The notes: generated from the letters alone by a model not told the origin. DNA of 22,430 nucleotides from an uncultured Bacteroides sp. (GCA_900543205.1 UQQM01000027.1:1-22430), one strand, 5' to 3'. Counted from the stretch's first letter, positions 8,453 through 17,594 are shown. Program-made: numbers and translations.

Positions 8453-9692
8453 TATTCTCCTGAGGGGCGACGGCTCCGACATATTGCTGCGCGACGGCAG
8501 GATTTTCGGACGGGGCCGGGGCTTCGCGCTCCGCCCGGGCACGAGGACCGTCGACGTGCGCGGACTCCTGGTCACCCGAGGCTTCACCGACATCCACGTG
8601 CACCTGCGCGAACCCGGATTCTCCTCCAAGGAGACCATACTCACGGGAACCAAGGCGGCCGCGCACGGAGGATTCACCACGGTCTGCGCAATGCCGAACC
8701 TGAACCCTGTGCCGGACTGTCCGGAGAATCTCGAGAAGGAGCTTGAAATCATACGCCGCGACGCCGTCGTCGAGGTGCTTCCATACGCATCCATCACCAA
8801 AGGCCGCAAGGGCAGGGAGCTTGTGGACTTCGCGGCCCTTCAGGGACGCTGCGTGGCCTTCTCGGACGACGGAAGCGGGGTCCAGGACGGAGAAGTGATG
8901 CTGAGGGCGATGCGTGAAGCCGCCGCTCTCGGCTGCATCATCGCCGCCCACTGCGAAGACGACTCGCTGCTCGGCGGAGGCTACATCCACAAGGGGCGCT
9001 ACTGCCTGGAGCACGGGCACCGGGGCATCTGCGCGGAAAGCGAATGGAAGCAGATAGAGCGGGACCTTGAGCTCTGCGCCAGGACGGGCTGCCGCTATCA
9101 TGTGTGCCACATCTCCACGGCCAGGAGCGTTGAGCTCATACGCGAAGCCAAGGCCACGGGCGTCAGGGTGAGCTGCGAGACCGCCCCTCACTATCTCCTG
9201 CTCTGCGAGGACGACCTCATGGAGGACGGTAGATTCAAGATGAACCCGCCACTGCGCACATCCGACGACAGGGCCGCTCTCGTCGAGGGCCTGAAGGACG
9301 GCACCATAGATGCGGTCGCGACCGACCATGCGCCCCACACCGCAGCGGAGAAATCGCGCGGGCTGGAAGGCAGCGCGATGGGCATCACCGGACTCGAGAC
9401 GGCCTTCCCCGTGCTCTACACGGGACTGGTGCTCAGCGGCAGAATCAGTCTGGAAAGGCTTCTGGAGGCCATGTGCGACGCCCCGAGGAAAATCTTCGGG
9501 CTCGACAACCCCCTGAGCGAGGACGAGGCCGCCGACCTCACGGTAATAGACCTCGGCGCCGAATACACGATAGACAGCCGGGACTTCCTGTCAATGGGGC
9601 ATTCCACCCCCTTCGACGGGATGGCAGTCCACGGCCGCATACTCATGACCATAAAGGACGGGAACCCCGTCTGGGAGGATCCTGCGATATGA
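8442..9692 (+). CDS. pyrC: Dihydroorotase (type I)
   Basis: PyrC closes carbamoyl-aspartate to dihydroorotate, the third step of pyrimidine synthesis. The 416-residue amidohydrolase has DIHVHLREPG (50-59) with metal ligands His52 and His54, SDDG (141-144) where the family has a metal-bridging Asp, His170, His223, TAPHYLLL with His250, and TDHAPHTAAEK with catalytic Asp295. The 'DIHVHLREPG' form and length indicate the type I group, unlike the shorter E. coli enzyme. The start is the first ATG after the attenuator; the candidate leader frame overlaps it by 11 bases. The stop overlaps pyrK as ATGA. Confidence 0.95.
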   Translation: MNNDILLRGDGSDILLRDGRIFGRGRGFALRPGTRTVDVRGLLVTRGFTDIHVHLREPGFSSKETILTGTKAAAHGGFTTVCAMPNLNPVPDCPENLEKELEIIRRDAVVEVLPYASITKGRKGRELVDFAALQGRCVAFSDDGSGVQDGEVMLRAMREAAALGCIIAAHCEDDSLLGGGYIHKGRYCLEHGHRGICAESEWKQIERDLELCARTGCRYHVCHISTARSVELIREAKATGVRVSCETAPHYLLLCEDDLMEDGRFKMNPPLRTSDDRAALVEGLKDGTIDAVATDHAPHTAAEKSRGLEGSAMGITGLETAFPVLYTGLVLSGRISLERLLEAMCDAPRKIFGLDNPLSEDEAADLTVIDLGAEYTIDSRDFLSMGHSTPFDGMAVHGRILMTIKDGNPVWEDPAI

Positions 9693-10423
9693 AGACAGTT
9701 TTCACCATAGAAGAGAACAGGGAGATTGCAAGGCAGACCTGGCTCATGAGGCTGGGCTGCGCAGCCATGCCCGAAATGCATTCCGGCCAGTTCGTGGACA
9801 TCGCCCTCGACGGCTTCTTCCTGCGCAGGCCCATCTCGGTCTGCGACCTGCACGACGGCAGCCTGGTGCTGTGCTACAAGGCCGTCGGAGCCGGGACACG
9901 GCAGATGTCGCTCATGCTGCCCGGCGAAAGGCTTGAGCTGCTCACCGGACTCGGCAACGGCTTCGACCTTTCCAAGTGCAGCTCGTCGGCGCTTCTTGCC
10001 GGAGGCGGGCTCGGTGCCGCCCCGATGCTGCTGCTCTGCCGGGAGCTGCTCCAGGCTGGAAAGAAGGTCAGCGTGGTGCTGGGATTCAACACTGCCGATG
10101 AAATCATCCTCGAAGAGGAGTTCGGTTCCATGGGAGTACGGCCGGCCTTCGCCACCATGGACGGAAGCCGAGGCACGAAAGGCTTCGTGACCGACGCCAT
10201 CCTGGAGCTCGCTCCGGAATACGACAGTTTCTTCTGCTGCGGCCCGATGCCCATGATGAAGGCGGTATGCGAGGCCCTTCCCGTCAGCGGACAGGCCAGC
10301 CTCGAGGAGAGGATGGGCTGCGGCGCGGGCTTCTGCTACGGATGCAGCAGAATGATGAAGAGCGGAGCGAAAAGGATATGCAAGGACGGCCCCGTATTCG
10401 ACAAGGAGGAGATAATATGGTAA
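9689..10423 (+). CDS. pyrK: Dihydroorotate dehydrogenase B electron-transfer subunit (FAD, 2Fe-2S)
   Basis: PyrK passes electrons from the PyrD FMN site to NAD+ through its FAD and a 2Fe-2S cluster. The 244-residue product has the FAD motif RRPIS (46-50), the nucleotide-binding GGGLGAAPM (105-113), the CCGP block (183-186) and a C-terminal cluster site with Cys211, Cys216, Cys219 and Cys231, ending in CKDGPVF as in Gram-positive PyrK. The frame is open further upstream (to 9473), but that part lies inside pyrC; the ATG at 9689, in an ATGA overlap with the pyrC stop, gives the family's normal N-terminus. Confidence 0.93.
   Translation: MKTVFTIEENREIARQTWLMRLGCAAMPEMHSGQFVDIALDGFFLRRPISVCDLHDGSLVLCYKAVGAGTRQMSLMLPGERLELLTGLGNGFDLSKCSSSALLAGGGLGAAPMLLLCRELLQAGKKVSVVLGFNTADEIILEEEFGSMGVRPAFATMDGSRGTKGFVTDAILELAPEYDSFFCCGPMPMMKAVCEALPVSGQASLEERMGCGAGFCYGCSRMMKSGAKRICKDGPVFDKEEIIW
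10403..10410 (+). promoter_or_regulatory. Strong Shine-Dalgarno of pyrD
   Basis: AAGGAGGA lies 6 bases before the pyrD ATG at 10417, inside the end of pyrK. Such a clear site is unusual next to the other starts in this window and decides the pyrD start. Confidence 0.65.
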
Positions 10424-11328
10424 AAGACCTGACTGTAGAGCTTTGCGGCCTCAAGCTGCGCAATCCCATGATTCCGGCGAGCGGGACCTTCGGCTTCGGC
10501 ACCGAACTGGCGGACATGTTCGACCTCAACGTCCTGGGCGGCATCAGCCTCAAGGGCACCACCGAGCAGGCCAGATTCGGCAACCCGTCGCCCAGAATCG
10601 CCGAATGCGCCGCCGGCATGATCAATTCCGTCGGGCTTCAGAACCCCGGGATAGACGTCCTCACGGGCGAGAAGGTGCCCGCCCTGAGAAAAATCTACTC
10701 CGGGACCGTCATAGCCAACATCAGCGGTTTCTCGGTCGGGGAATACGCCCGGAACTGCGCCAAGGCCGATGCCTGCGGAGGGATAGACATCATAGAGGTG
10801 AACGTGTCGTGCCCCAACGTGCATGACGGAGGCATGGCCTTCGGCACAAGCGCGAAGGCGGCGGCGGAAGTGACCGCTGCCGTGAAGGCCGTGACGCAGA
10901 AGCCGGTCTTCGTGAAGCTGAGCCCCAACGTCACCGACATCGTCGGCATAGCCAGGGCCTGCGAGGACGCCGGCGCCGACGGGCTGACCCTCGTGAACAC
11001 CTTCCTCGGAATGAGAATCGACATCTGCCGGCGCCGCCCCGTGGTAGCGGCCGGGACGGGAGGCTTTTCAGGCAGGGCCATATTCCCCATAGCCCTGAGG
11101 ATGGTATGGCAGGTGGCGCACGCCTGCGGTATCCCGGTGATGGGCTGCGGCGGCGTGGCGAGCGCGGAAGATGTGGTGGAGATGATGATGGCGGGCGCCT
11201 CGGCGGTGCAGGTGGGGGCGGAGAACATACGCAATCCCGAAGCCTGCCCCGAGATCATCGCAGCCCTGCCCGATGTGATGGAGCGCCTCGGCATCGGTTC
11301 GCTGCGCGAAATCATCGGAATAGTATGA
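10417..11328 (+). CDS. pyrD: Dihydroorotate dehydrogenase, class 1B catalytic subunit
   Basis: PyrD oxidises dihydroorotate to orotate in the cytosol and hands electrons to PyrK. The 303-residue TIM-barrel shows ASGTFGFG (21-28), GGISLKGTT with Lys46, NSVGLQNPG (70-78) and NVSCPNV with catalytic Cys132; a Cys base and a pyrK partner define class 1B. The ATG at 10417 is chosen because a strong AAGGAGGA (10403-10410) lies ahead of it and it overlaps the pyrK end by 7 bases; the upstream extension of the frame lies inside pyrK. The stop codon falls within the outer arm of the first palindromic element downstream. Confidence 0.94.
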   Translation: MVKDLTVELCGLKLRNPMIPASGTFGFGTELADMFDLNVLGGISLKGTTEQARFGNPSPRIAECAAGMINSVGLQNPGIDVLTGEKVPALRKIYSGTVIANISGFSVGEYARNCAKADACGGIDIIEVNVSCPNVHDGGMAFGTSAKAAAEVTAAVKAVTQKPVFVKLSPNVTDIVGIARACEDAGADGLTLVNTFLGMRIDICRRRPVVAAGTGGFSGRAIFPIALRMVWQVAHACGIPVMGCGGVASAEDVVEMMMAGASAVQVGAENIRNPEACPEIIAALPDVMERLGIGSLREIIGIV

Positions 11329-11464
11329 TACGGAGTTCGGCAGGCATAAGCCTTCAGAGGTTCCGCGCTGCGCGCTTCATCCCGCCGCTGCCGCGGCACC
11401 CACTCACGGCCGTGGGCGGCCAGCCTCTTCAGGCTCATCCTGCCGAACTCCGACAAGCTATCAT
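11325..11464 (+). repeat. Large palindromic element 1 in the pyrD-pyrF gap
   Basis: A perfect 14-bp inverted repeat (11331-11344 with 11439-11452) encloses a second 12-base arm pair (11349-11360 with 11424-11435, two mismatches). ATGATA/TATCAT (11325-11330 with 11459-11464) can extend the base of the stem. The loop contains three more hairpins: GCGC/GCGC (11365-11375), GCCGC/GCGGC (11384-11397) and CCCAC/GTGGG (11399-11416). The whole would fold as a cloverleaf in RNA or a branched cruciform in DNA. There is no T-run, so it is not an ordinary terminator. A dispersed MITE-like or REP-like repeat is one explanation; no second copy occurs in the window. Confidence 0.7.
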
Positions 11465-11470
11465 TCCTAC

Positions 11471-11579
11471 TTCTGTCGTCAGCAGCAGATGGCTGCAAGG
11501 CGGCATTGGCTCCCGAAAAGGGAGGGGACCCACGAAGTGGGGAGGACCGCCGGCAGCCAACTGACTGCTGACGGCAGAA
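11471..11579 (+). repeat. Large palindromic element 2 in the pyrD-pyrF gap
   Basis: Six bases after element 1, a 15-bp stem (11471-11485 with 11565-11579, one G-U) leads to TGGCTGC/GCAGCCA (11490-11496 with 11553-11559) and GGCGG/CCGCC (11499-11503 with 11547-11551). Two tip hairpins follow: CTCCC-gaaaa-GGGAG (11510-11524) and CCCAC-gaa-GTGGG (11529-11541). The result is a T-shaped fold filling almost all the remaining gap. It ends 27 bases before pyrF. No T-run follows it and I see no coding frame of interest in it. Confidence 0.7.
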
Positions 11580-11606
11580 AGAACAGAAATCAAGACTCAA
11601 AAAGAT

Positions 11607-12323
11607 ATGAACAAAAGAGACGTAATAATCGCCTGCGACTTCAGCAGCGCGGAAGATACGCTGGGCTTCCTCGACAAGTTCAGCGCGGAGGGGGTGCCTG
11701 AGAAACCCTTCGTCAAGATAGGCATGGAGCTGTTCTACAGCGAAGGCCCGGAAATAGTCAGGGAAATCAAGCGCCGCGGACATCCCATCTTCCTCGACCT
11801 CAAGCTCCACGACATCCCCAACACCGTAAGGAAGGCCATGCGCGCCCTTTCGCGCCTCGACATCGACATGTGCAACGTACACGCGGCCGGCACCATCGAA
11901 ATGATGAAAGCTGCCCTCGAAGGCCTCACCAGGCCTGACGGGAGCCGTCCGCTGCTGATTGCCGTGACCCAGCTGACCTCCACGAGCGAAGAGAGGATGC
12001 AGAACGAGCTGCTGATCGGCGCCGGAATCAACGAGACCATAGTCAAGTACGCGCAGAACACGAAAGAGGCCGGACTTGACGGGGTCGTATGCTCGCCCCT
12101 CGAAGCCGCCATGGTCAAGAAGGCCTGCGGAACAGACTTCCTGACCGTAACGCCCGGCATACGTTTCGCCGACGCCGCAGCCGACGACCAGGTCCGCATC
12201 ACCACTCCCGCCCGCGCCCGTGAGATCGGAAGCGACTACATAGTCGTCGGACGCCCTGTCACCGCAGCCGCCGACCCCGTGGCCGCCTACCGGAGATGCG
12301 TAAGTGAATTCCTCGGAAACTGA
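11607..12323 (+). CDS. pyrF: Orotidine 5'-phosphate decarboxylase
   Basis: PyrF decarboxylates OMP to UMP, the last step of the pathway. The 238-residue protein fits the short bacterial form. It shows Asp11 in IIACDF, Lys37 in FVKIGM, the catalytic Asp64-Lys66-Asp69 set in [12 protein letters not shown], and the C-terminal phosphate loop with PGIRF and VVGRPVT. It follows the 278-base palindromic gap, with an A-rich stretch before its ATG, and lies 14 bases before pyrE. No separate promoter is seen in the gap, so it is probably read from the pyrC promoter through the two hairpin elements. Confidence 0.95.
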   Translation: MNKRDVIIACDFSSAEDTLGFLDKFSAEGVPEKPFVKIGMELFYSEGPEIVREIKRRGHPIFLDLKLHDIPNTVRKAMRALSRLDIDMCNVHAAGTIEMMKAALEGLTRPDGSRPLLIAVTQLTSTSEERMQNELLIGAGINETIVKYAQNTKEAGLDGVVCSPLEAAMVKKACGTDFLTVTPGIRFADAAADDQVRITTPARAREIGSDYIVVGRPVTAAADPVAAYRRCVSEFLGN

Positions 12324-12337
12324 ACCAGTATCAAGAT

Positions 12338-12961
12338 ATGCAACACACTGAAATCCAGAGAAGCATAGCAAAGGAGCTTCTTTCAATCGGGGCGGTGTTC
12401 CTGCGCCCCGAAGAGCCGTTCACCTGGGCAAGCGGCATCAAAAGCCCTATCTACTGCGACAACCGCCTCACGCTGTCGGCACCGGCAGTAAGGGAGAAAG
12501 TCGAGAACGGCCTCGCCTCCCTTGTGCGCGAGTACTGGCCCGAATGCGAGATGCTTATGGGCACCTCGACGGCCGGCATCGCACATGCCGCCATCACCGC
12601 GACCTTGCTCGGCCTGCCCATGGGCTACGTGCGTTCGGAGGCAAAGAGCCACGGACGCAACAACCGCATCGAGGGCAGGATGGAGAAGGGGGCGAAGGTG
12701 GTAGTGGTCGAGGACCTGATCTCCACGGCCGGCAGTGCGCTCGACGTGGTCGAAGCCCTCAGGGAGGAAGGGGCGCAGGTGCTGGGCATAGTCAGCATCT
12801 TCACCTACGGCATGAAGAAGGGCCTGGACAGGATGGCCGCAGCCGGAATCACGAACCACTCTCTCAGCAACCTTGACACCCTGGTGGAAGTGGCCGCCGA
12901 GGAAGGCTACATAGCCCCCGAATGGAAAGAGAAAATCATAGAATTCCGCAATTCATTATGA
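12338..12961 (+). CDS. pyrE: Orotate phosphoribosyltransferase
   Basis: PyrE attaches PRPP to orotate to make OMP for PyrF. The 207-residue type I phosphoribosyltransferase carries the PRPP-binding motif VVVVEDLISTAGSA (121-134) and the flexible catalytic loop EAKSHGRNNRIEG (101-113). FTWASGIKSPIYCDNR near residues 28-43 is typical of the family. It is 14 bases downstream of pyrF and its TGA overlaps the pyrB ATG. Confidence 0.95.
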   Translation: MQHTEIQRSIAKELLSIGAVFLRPEEPFTWASGIKSPIYCDNRLTLSAPAVREKVENGLASLVREYWPECEMLMGTSTAGIAHAAITATLLGLPMGYVRSEAKSHGRNNRIEGRMEKGAKVVVVEDLISTAGSALDVVEALREEGAQVLGIVSIFTYGMKKGLDRMAAAGITNHSLSNLDTLVEVAAEEGYIAPEWKEKIIEFRNSL

Positions 12962-14037
12962 AACATCTGATTGACCCCACCGACCTGACCAAGCAGGAGA
13001 CCGACGAGATAATCGCTCTCGCCGAGGACATCATCTCTCACCGGGAGAAATACCAGGACAGGATGGCGCACCGCAAGCTCGCCACGCTGTTCTATGAGCC
13101 CAGCACCCGCACCCGGCTCAGCTTCACCTCCGCCATGCTCGAACTGGGAGGCAGCGTGCTCGGATTCTCCGATGCCAAGAACTCCTCGGTAAGCAAGGGC
13201 GAGACGGTGCAGGACACCATACGCGTGGTGGGCTGCTTCGCGGACATCATTGCCATGAGGCACCCTATCGAAGGCGCACCCCTTGCCGCAAGCGAGGTAG
13301 CCAGAGTGCCGATAATCAACGCCGGGGACGGCAGCCACAGCCACCCAACCCAGACCCTGACCGATCTGCTCACCATCAAGCGCGAACTGGGACATATCGA
13401 CAACATCACCATAGGATTCTGCGGCGACCTGCGTTTCGGCCGCACCGTGCATTCGCTTATAAAGGCCCTGTCGCGCTACAGCGGCATCAAGGTTGTGCTC
13501 ATCGCCCCCGACGAGCTCCGTCTGCCCGACTACATCAAGCAGGACGTCTGCGACCGCATGGGCATAGCCTACCGGGAGACCGATGACCTGGACTCGGCGA
13601 TTCCGGAACTGGACGTGCTCTACATGACCAGGGTGCAGAAGGAAAGGTTCCTCGACGAGGAGGAGTTCGAACGCGTGAAGGACAGCTTCGTGCTCGACTG
13701 CCGCAGAATGGCTCTCGGCAAGCCCGGGATGGCCGTGCTGCATCCCCTTCCCAGGGTCAATGAAATTCTCACTGAAGTCGATGACGACCCCCGCGCCGCA
13801 TATTTCAGGCAGGTCGAGAACGGAAAGTTCGTTAGGATGGCGCTCATCTGCAAATTGCTGGAATGGAAGGACGATGACGCGCATCCCATGCCCGAGGCGG
13901 AATCCTGCGTGACCGACGACAGCCTCAGGTGCACCAATGTCAAGTGCATCTGCAACAACGAGAACGTAAAGCCGAAATTCAAGCTTTCTGCGGGCGGGGC
14001 AGTGCGCTGCCGCTACTGCGACAGCAAGGTGAAATAG
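12958..14037 (+). CDS. pyrB: Aspartate carbamoyltransferase with a fused PyrI-type zinc ribbon
   Basis: PyrB makes carbamoyl-aspartate from carbamoyl phosphate and aspartate. The catalytic part (about 1-305) has YEPSTRTRLSF with the carbamoyl-phosphate loop STRTR (49-53), HPTQTLTDL (129-137) and HPLPRVNEI (262-270). The chain continues to 359 residues, about 50 beyond a normal catalytic chain. The extension holds CTNVKC (Cys325, Cys330) and CRYC (Cys351, Cys354), the C-x4-C ... C-x2-C arrangement of the zinc domain at the end of PyrI, followed like PyrI by charged residues. The PyrI nucleotide-binding domain is absent, and no pyrI gene follows. The ATG at 12958 (ATGA overlap with pyrE) gives the normal N-terminus; a start at 12922 would lie inside pyrE. 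Confidence 0.93.
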   Translation: MKHLIDPTDLTKQETDEIIALAEDIISHREKYQDRMAHRKLATLFYEPSTRTRLSFTSAMLELGGSVLGFSDAKNSSVSKGETVQDTIRVVGCFADIIAMRHPIEGAPLAASEVARVPIINAGDGSHSHPTQTLTDLLTIKRELGHIDNITIGFCGDLRFGRTVHSLIKALSRYSGIKVVLIAPDELRLPDYIKQDVCDRMGIAYRETDDLDSAIPELDVLYMTRVQKERFLDEEEFERVKDSFVLDCRRMALGKPGMAVLHPLPRVNEILTEVDDDPRAAYFRQVENGKFVRMALICKLLEWKDDDAHPMPEAESCVTDDSLRCTNVKCICNNENVKPKFKLSAGGAVRCRYCDSKVK

Positions 14038-14039
14038 CG

Positions 14040-16220
14040 CTATCCGTCTTTCCAGACCTTCAGATATTCCTGAAGGGCCCACATTTCGTCACGAAACTTC
14101 GCCGCATGGGCGAAATCCAGATCGGCCGCCGACTTCTTCATGCGTCGGCGGTCTTCTTCTATCATCTTCTCTATCTGGCTGCGCGACATCGAACGTATCA
14201 CGGGATCCTGAAGCACCGCCGCGAGGTCGGCCGTCACATAGCCGTCGACGAAGGCATCCCCGTCCTTGCGCTGAGAAGCGTGGCCCAGTCCGACGGAGAC
14301 GGAACCTCTGCCTAAATCCGAAGGATTGGGGATGTAGGTCGGATCGTCGTAGGAATTGGCCGCGCTGTAGCGCCCGGTAGTGCCGCCGACCGGCCCCCTG
14401 CCCTTCGAAGACTGCTGCGTAAGCTCGCTCGCCAGGATGTTCTGCTTCACCTCCACCTGCTTCGGGGTGATGCCGTGCAGTTTGTTCCAGGCTATCTGCT
14501 TGCTGCGCCGGCGGTTGGTCTCGCGGATGGTCTGCTCCATCGACGGGGTTACGGAGTCGGCATACATTATCACGAGTCCGTTGACGTTGCGCGCGGCCCT
14601 GCCCGCAGTCTGCGTAAGCGCCCTGCCCGTGCGCAGGAAACCCTCCTTGTCGGCGTCGAGTATCGCCACGAGGGAGACGGAGGGAATGTCCAGACCCTCC
14701 CTGAGCAGGTTGACCCCGACGAGCACGTCGAACATGCCCATCTTGAAATCCTCGATTATCTCCACGCGCTCGGCAGTGTCGACATCGGAATGGATGTAGC
14801 GCACGCGTATGCCTATCTTCCGGAGGTAGTCGTCGAGTTCCTCGGCCATGCGCTTGGTCAGCGTCGTGACCAGCACCCGCTCGTCCTTTTCGCTGCGCTT
14901 CCTGATTTCCTCCACGAGGTCGTCGACCTGGTTCTTTGTCGGCCTCACCTCTATCGGAGGATCAAGCAGGCCAGTGGGGCGCACGACCTGCTCCACCACG
15001 AGCCCGCCGGACTTCTCGAGCTCATAGTCAGCAGGCGTCGCGCTCACGTAGACCTTCTGTCCCGTAAGAGCCTCGAACTCCTCGAACTTGAGCGGACGGT
15101 TGTCGGCAGCGGCGGGCAGGCGGAAGCCGTAGTCTATGAGTATGGACTTGCGGGAATGGTCCCCGCCGTACATCGCATGTATCTGCGGCAGGGTCACATG
15201 GCTCTCGTCGATGAAGGTTATGAAGTCCTTGGGGAAATAGTCTATCAGGCAGAACGGCCGCTGACCCTCCTTGCGTCCGTCGAAATAGCGTGAGTAGTTC
15301 TCGATGCCCGGACAGTAGCCCATCTCCTTTATCATCTCCAGGTCGTATTCCACCCTCTGCTTCAGGCGTTTGGCTTCAAGCTCCTTGCCGCAGCCCTCGA
15401 AGTACTCCATCTGCCTGACGAGGTCATCCTGTATATGCGAGACTGCGGCTATGCTGCGCTCCTTGGTGGTCACGAAGTTGTTGGCGGGATAGATGCTGAT
15501 TTCGTCTATATCCTCGACATGCGCGCCGGTCACCGGGTCTATGACGCTGAGCGCGTCGACCTCGTCGCCGAAGAACTCTATGCGCACCGCGTTGTCGGAG
15601 CCTGCGAGGAACACGTCCACGGTGTCGCCACGCACGCGAAAGGTGCCGCGCTTGAACTCGACTTCGGTGCGGTTGTAGAGCGCGTCCACGAGCTTGTAGA
15701 GCAGTCCCGTCAGGCTGCGGCGCTCTCCCCTGCGGACAATTACGGTCTGCTCGTGGAAGTCATCCGGGTTGCCTATGCCGTAGAGGCAGGAGACCGACGA
15801 GATGACGACCACGTCGCGCCTGCCGGAAAGCAGGGCGCTGGCGGCGCTGAGGCGCAGTTTCTCTATCTGGTCATTGATGCTCAGGTCCTTCTCGATGTAG
15901 GTGTCGCTCGAAGGGATGTAGGCTTCGGGCTGGTAGTAGTCGTAGTAGCTGACGAAGTACTCCACGGCGTTGGTCGGGAAGAAGGACTTGAATTCGCCGT
16001 AGAGCTGGGCCGCGAGGGTCTTGTTGTGGCTGAGTATGAGCGCGGGACGCTGGAGGCGCTCAATCACGTTGGCCATCGTGAAGGTCTTGCCCGAACCCGT
16101 CACGCCGAGCAGGGTGATGTCGCCCACGCCCTCGCTCAGGGCCGAGCAGAGCTGGTCTATCGCCTCGGGCTGGTCGCCCGACGGCTTGTAGTCGGATTCG
16201 AGCTTGAATTTCATCGGCAT
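14040..16220 (-). CDS. uvrB: Excinuclease ABC subunit B (DNA repair helicase)
   Basis: UvrB verifies damage in nucleotide excision repair and works with UvrA and UvrC. It has Walker A GVTGSGKT (39-46), the damage-probing beta-hairpin [21 protein letters not shown] split around residues 92-112, the DEAD-like FIDESH, the helicase motif GRAARN, and a C-terminal UVR domain for UvrC contact. At 726 residues it is about 50 longer than usual, due to a Gly/Ser/Pro-rich linker before the UVR domain. The start may be either ATG at 16220 or the one two codons later. Its stop is 2 bases from the pyrB stop (convergent). A DUF4143 ATPase gene ends 26 bases upstream and no clear uvrB promoter remains between them. 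Confidence 0.96.
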   Translation of the reverse strand: MPMKFKLESDYKPSGDQPEAIDQLCSALSEGVGDITLLGVTGSGKTFTMANVIERLQRPALILSHNKTLAAQLYGEFKSFFPTNAVEYFVSYYDYYQPEAYIPSSDTYIEKDLSINDQIEKLRLSAASALLSGRRDVVVISSVSCLYGIGNPDDFHEQTVIVRRGERRSLTGLLYKLVDALYNRTEVEFKRGTFRVRGDTVDVFLAGSDNAVRIEFFGDEVDALSVIDPVTGAHVEDIDEISIYPANNFVTTKERSIAAVSHIQDDLVRQMEYFEGCGKELEAKRLKQRVEYDLEMIKEMGYCPGIENYSRYFDGRKEGQRPFCLIDYFPKDFITFIDESHVTLPQIHAMYGGDHSRKSILIDYGFRLPAAADNRPLKFEEFEALTGQKVYVSATPADYELEKSGGLVVEQVVRPTGLLDPPIEVRPTKNQVDDLVEEIRKRSEKDERVLVTTLTKRMAEELDDYLRKIGIRVRYIHSDVDTAERVEIIEDFKMGMFDVLVGVNLLREGLDIPSVSLVAILDADKEGFLRTGRALTQTAGRAARNVNGLVIMYADSVTPSMEQTIRETNRRRSKQIAWNKLHGITPKQVEVKQNILASELTQQSSKGRGPVGGTTGRYSAANSYDDPTYIPNPSDLGRGSVSVGLGHASQRKDGDAFVDGYVTADLAAVLQDPVIRSMSRSQIEKMIEEDRRRMKKSAADLDFAHAAKFRDEMWALQEYLKVWKDG

Positions 16221-16246
16221 ATCCGTTTTGTCAACCGTGCAGACTT

Positions 16247-17572
16247 CTAACCTACAACCTCGGAAATAATATCATTCAGCAGAAACGGGATGACGCCTAT
16301 ATACATCACGCCGTCCTCATCAGTCCATGGTTTGCCGCTGCCGTCCAGAACCACTATCTTGCGAAAGAAATCTCCTGTATTCCTCAACGAAAAAGTTTCC
16401 TGAAATTTTTTTTCCGGAGAATCTACATTCAATGCCGACTGAACATATACTTTGCTATTTCTCAAGTTGACGACAAAATCTATCTCATATTGCGATGCTT
16501 TGCGTTTACCGTCAATAGTACGGGTCTGTTCCACAACCCCGACATCAACAGAATAACCCCTTCGGACCAAGTCATTATAAATCATATTTTCCATCAGGTG
16601 AGACCGTTCTTGTTGACGGAAATTCAATCTGGCATTTCTCAATCCAAGATCTGTGGCGTAATATTTCTGGATACTGTCGAAATACCTGCGTCCTTTCACA
16701 TCCCAACGCCTGGAACTCTGAAACAGATATGACTCCTCCAGGTAGTCCAGGTAAATTCTGATTGTATTATGGGAAACAGACTTCCCCATAATTGAACCTG
16801 CCGTATTTGCAAGCCTGTTCGGACTTGTCAACGATCCGACAGAGGAGGCAAGCGTATCTACCAAAGCGCTCAATATCGTTTCATCCTTAAGATTGTGCCG
16901 CTCCACGATATCTTTTATGTACACATTGGAGAATAGTCCCTGCAGATATCTTACCTTCTCTTTAATATCCGGTTCAATAACTGCCAGCGGCATACCGCCA
17001 TAGGTCATATACTCCTCCAGCGCATCGGCTTTCTCCTGTCGAGCGACAGACATATATTCAGCAAATGACAAAGGAAATACTTTTATTTCCGAACCCCTGT
17101 CACGAAAATTCGTAACTATGTCTTTCGACAGCATCTTTGAATTCGAACCGGTCACGTAAATGTCAAGGTTCGGCCTGACCATCAGATCGTTCAGGACATC
17201 ATAGAATGTAGTGTAGAGCAAGTCTCTATCCTCTTCCGGGACTGATGCATCGTCAACATCCTTGTTTTTCACCCTATATGACAATTGGATTTCATCGATG
17301 AATATGTAATAGTCTCTATTCGAATCCTTCGCATGCGCCATAACATAATCATAAAGAAGATTCGGATTACGATATGCCATGTCCGACTTTCTGTCAAGTG
17401 CTATTTCTATAAAAGCATCTCTTTCCACCCCTTCCTGAATCAGTCTTCTCTTATAAAGCGTAGAGAGGAGGAATGACTTTCCAGAGCGTCTCAACCCTGT
17501 AATAATCTTTATCTTCCCATTCCAACGCTTTGCCAGAAGTTGATCTACATATTCGTTCCTTTCTATAATCAT
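16247..17572 (-). CDS. AAA-type ATPase with DUF4143 domain
   Basis: This is a member of the ATP-binding proteins with an N-terminal AAA domain and C-terminal DUF4143, common in Bacteroidota and of unknown cellular role. With the ATG at 17572 it has 441 residues, beginning [10 protein letters not shown]. Visible are Walker A GLRRSGKS (26-33), Walker B YIFIDEIQ (89-96), a sensor-like TGSNSKML (141-148) and [15 protein letters not shown] (157-171). A TTG five codons upstream is possible but unlikely. Base composition is much more AT-rich than in uvrB and the pyr genes, which suggests recent acquisition. It has its own promoter and lies 26 bases upstream of uvrB in the same direction. Confidence 0.85.
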   Translation of the reverse strand: MIIERNEYVDQLLAKRWNGKIKIITGLRRSGKSFLLSTLYKRRLIQEGVERDAFIEIALDRKSDMAYRNPNLLYDYVMAHAKDSNRDYYIFIDEIQLSYRVKNKDVDDASVPEEDRDLLYTTFYDVLNDLMVRPNLDIYVTGSNSKMLSKDIVTNFRDRGSEIKVFPLSFAEYMSVARQEKADALEEYMTYGGMPLAVIEPDIKEKVRYLQGLFSNVYIKDIVERHNLKDETILSALVDTLASSVGSLTSPNRLANTAGSIMGKSVSHNTIRIYLDYLEESYLFQSSRRWDVKGRRYFDSIQKYYATDLGLRNARLNFRQQERSHLMENMIYNDLVRRGYSVDVGVVEQTRTIDGKRKASQYEIDFVVNLRNSKVYVQSALNVDSPEKKFQETFSLRNTGDFFRKIVVLDGSGKPWTDEDGVMYIGVIPFLLNDIISEVVG

Positions 17573-17594
17573 GATAACGCGCAGCAAAAAATCA

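Noticed and set aside
9473..9688. Longer PyrK start inside pyrC
   Set aside because: The extra N-terminus is unlike PyrK, and the ATGA overlap at 9689 gives the family's normal start.
11510..11541. CRISPR-like short repeats
   Set aside because: The short repeated strings are hairpin arms within element 2, with no regular repeat-spacer pattern. No CRISPR array or tRNA gene was found by eye in the window.
11325..11579. Operon-ending terminators between pyrD and pyrF
   Set aside because: The stems are long, but neither is followed by a T-run, and pyrF-E-B have no visible promoter of their own.
10695..12386. 563-codon minus-strand frame across pyrD, the palindromic gap and pyrF
   Set aside because: It covers two secure plus-strand genes and the hairpin elements, and shows no recognisable domain.
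12922..12957. Longer PyrB start inside pyrE
   Set aside because: MKHLIDPTDLT from 12958 is the normal beginning of the catalytic chain and overlaps the pyrE stop.
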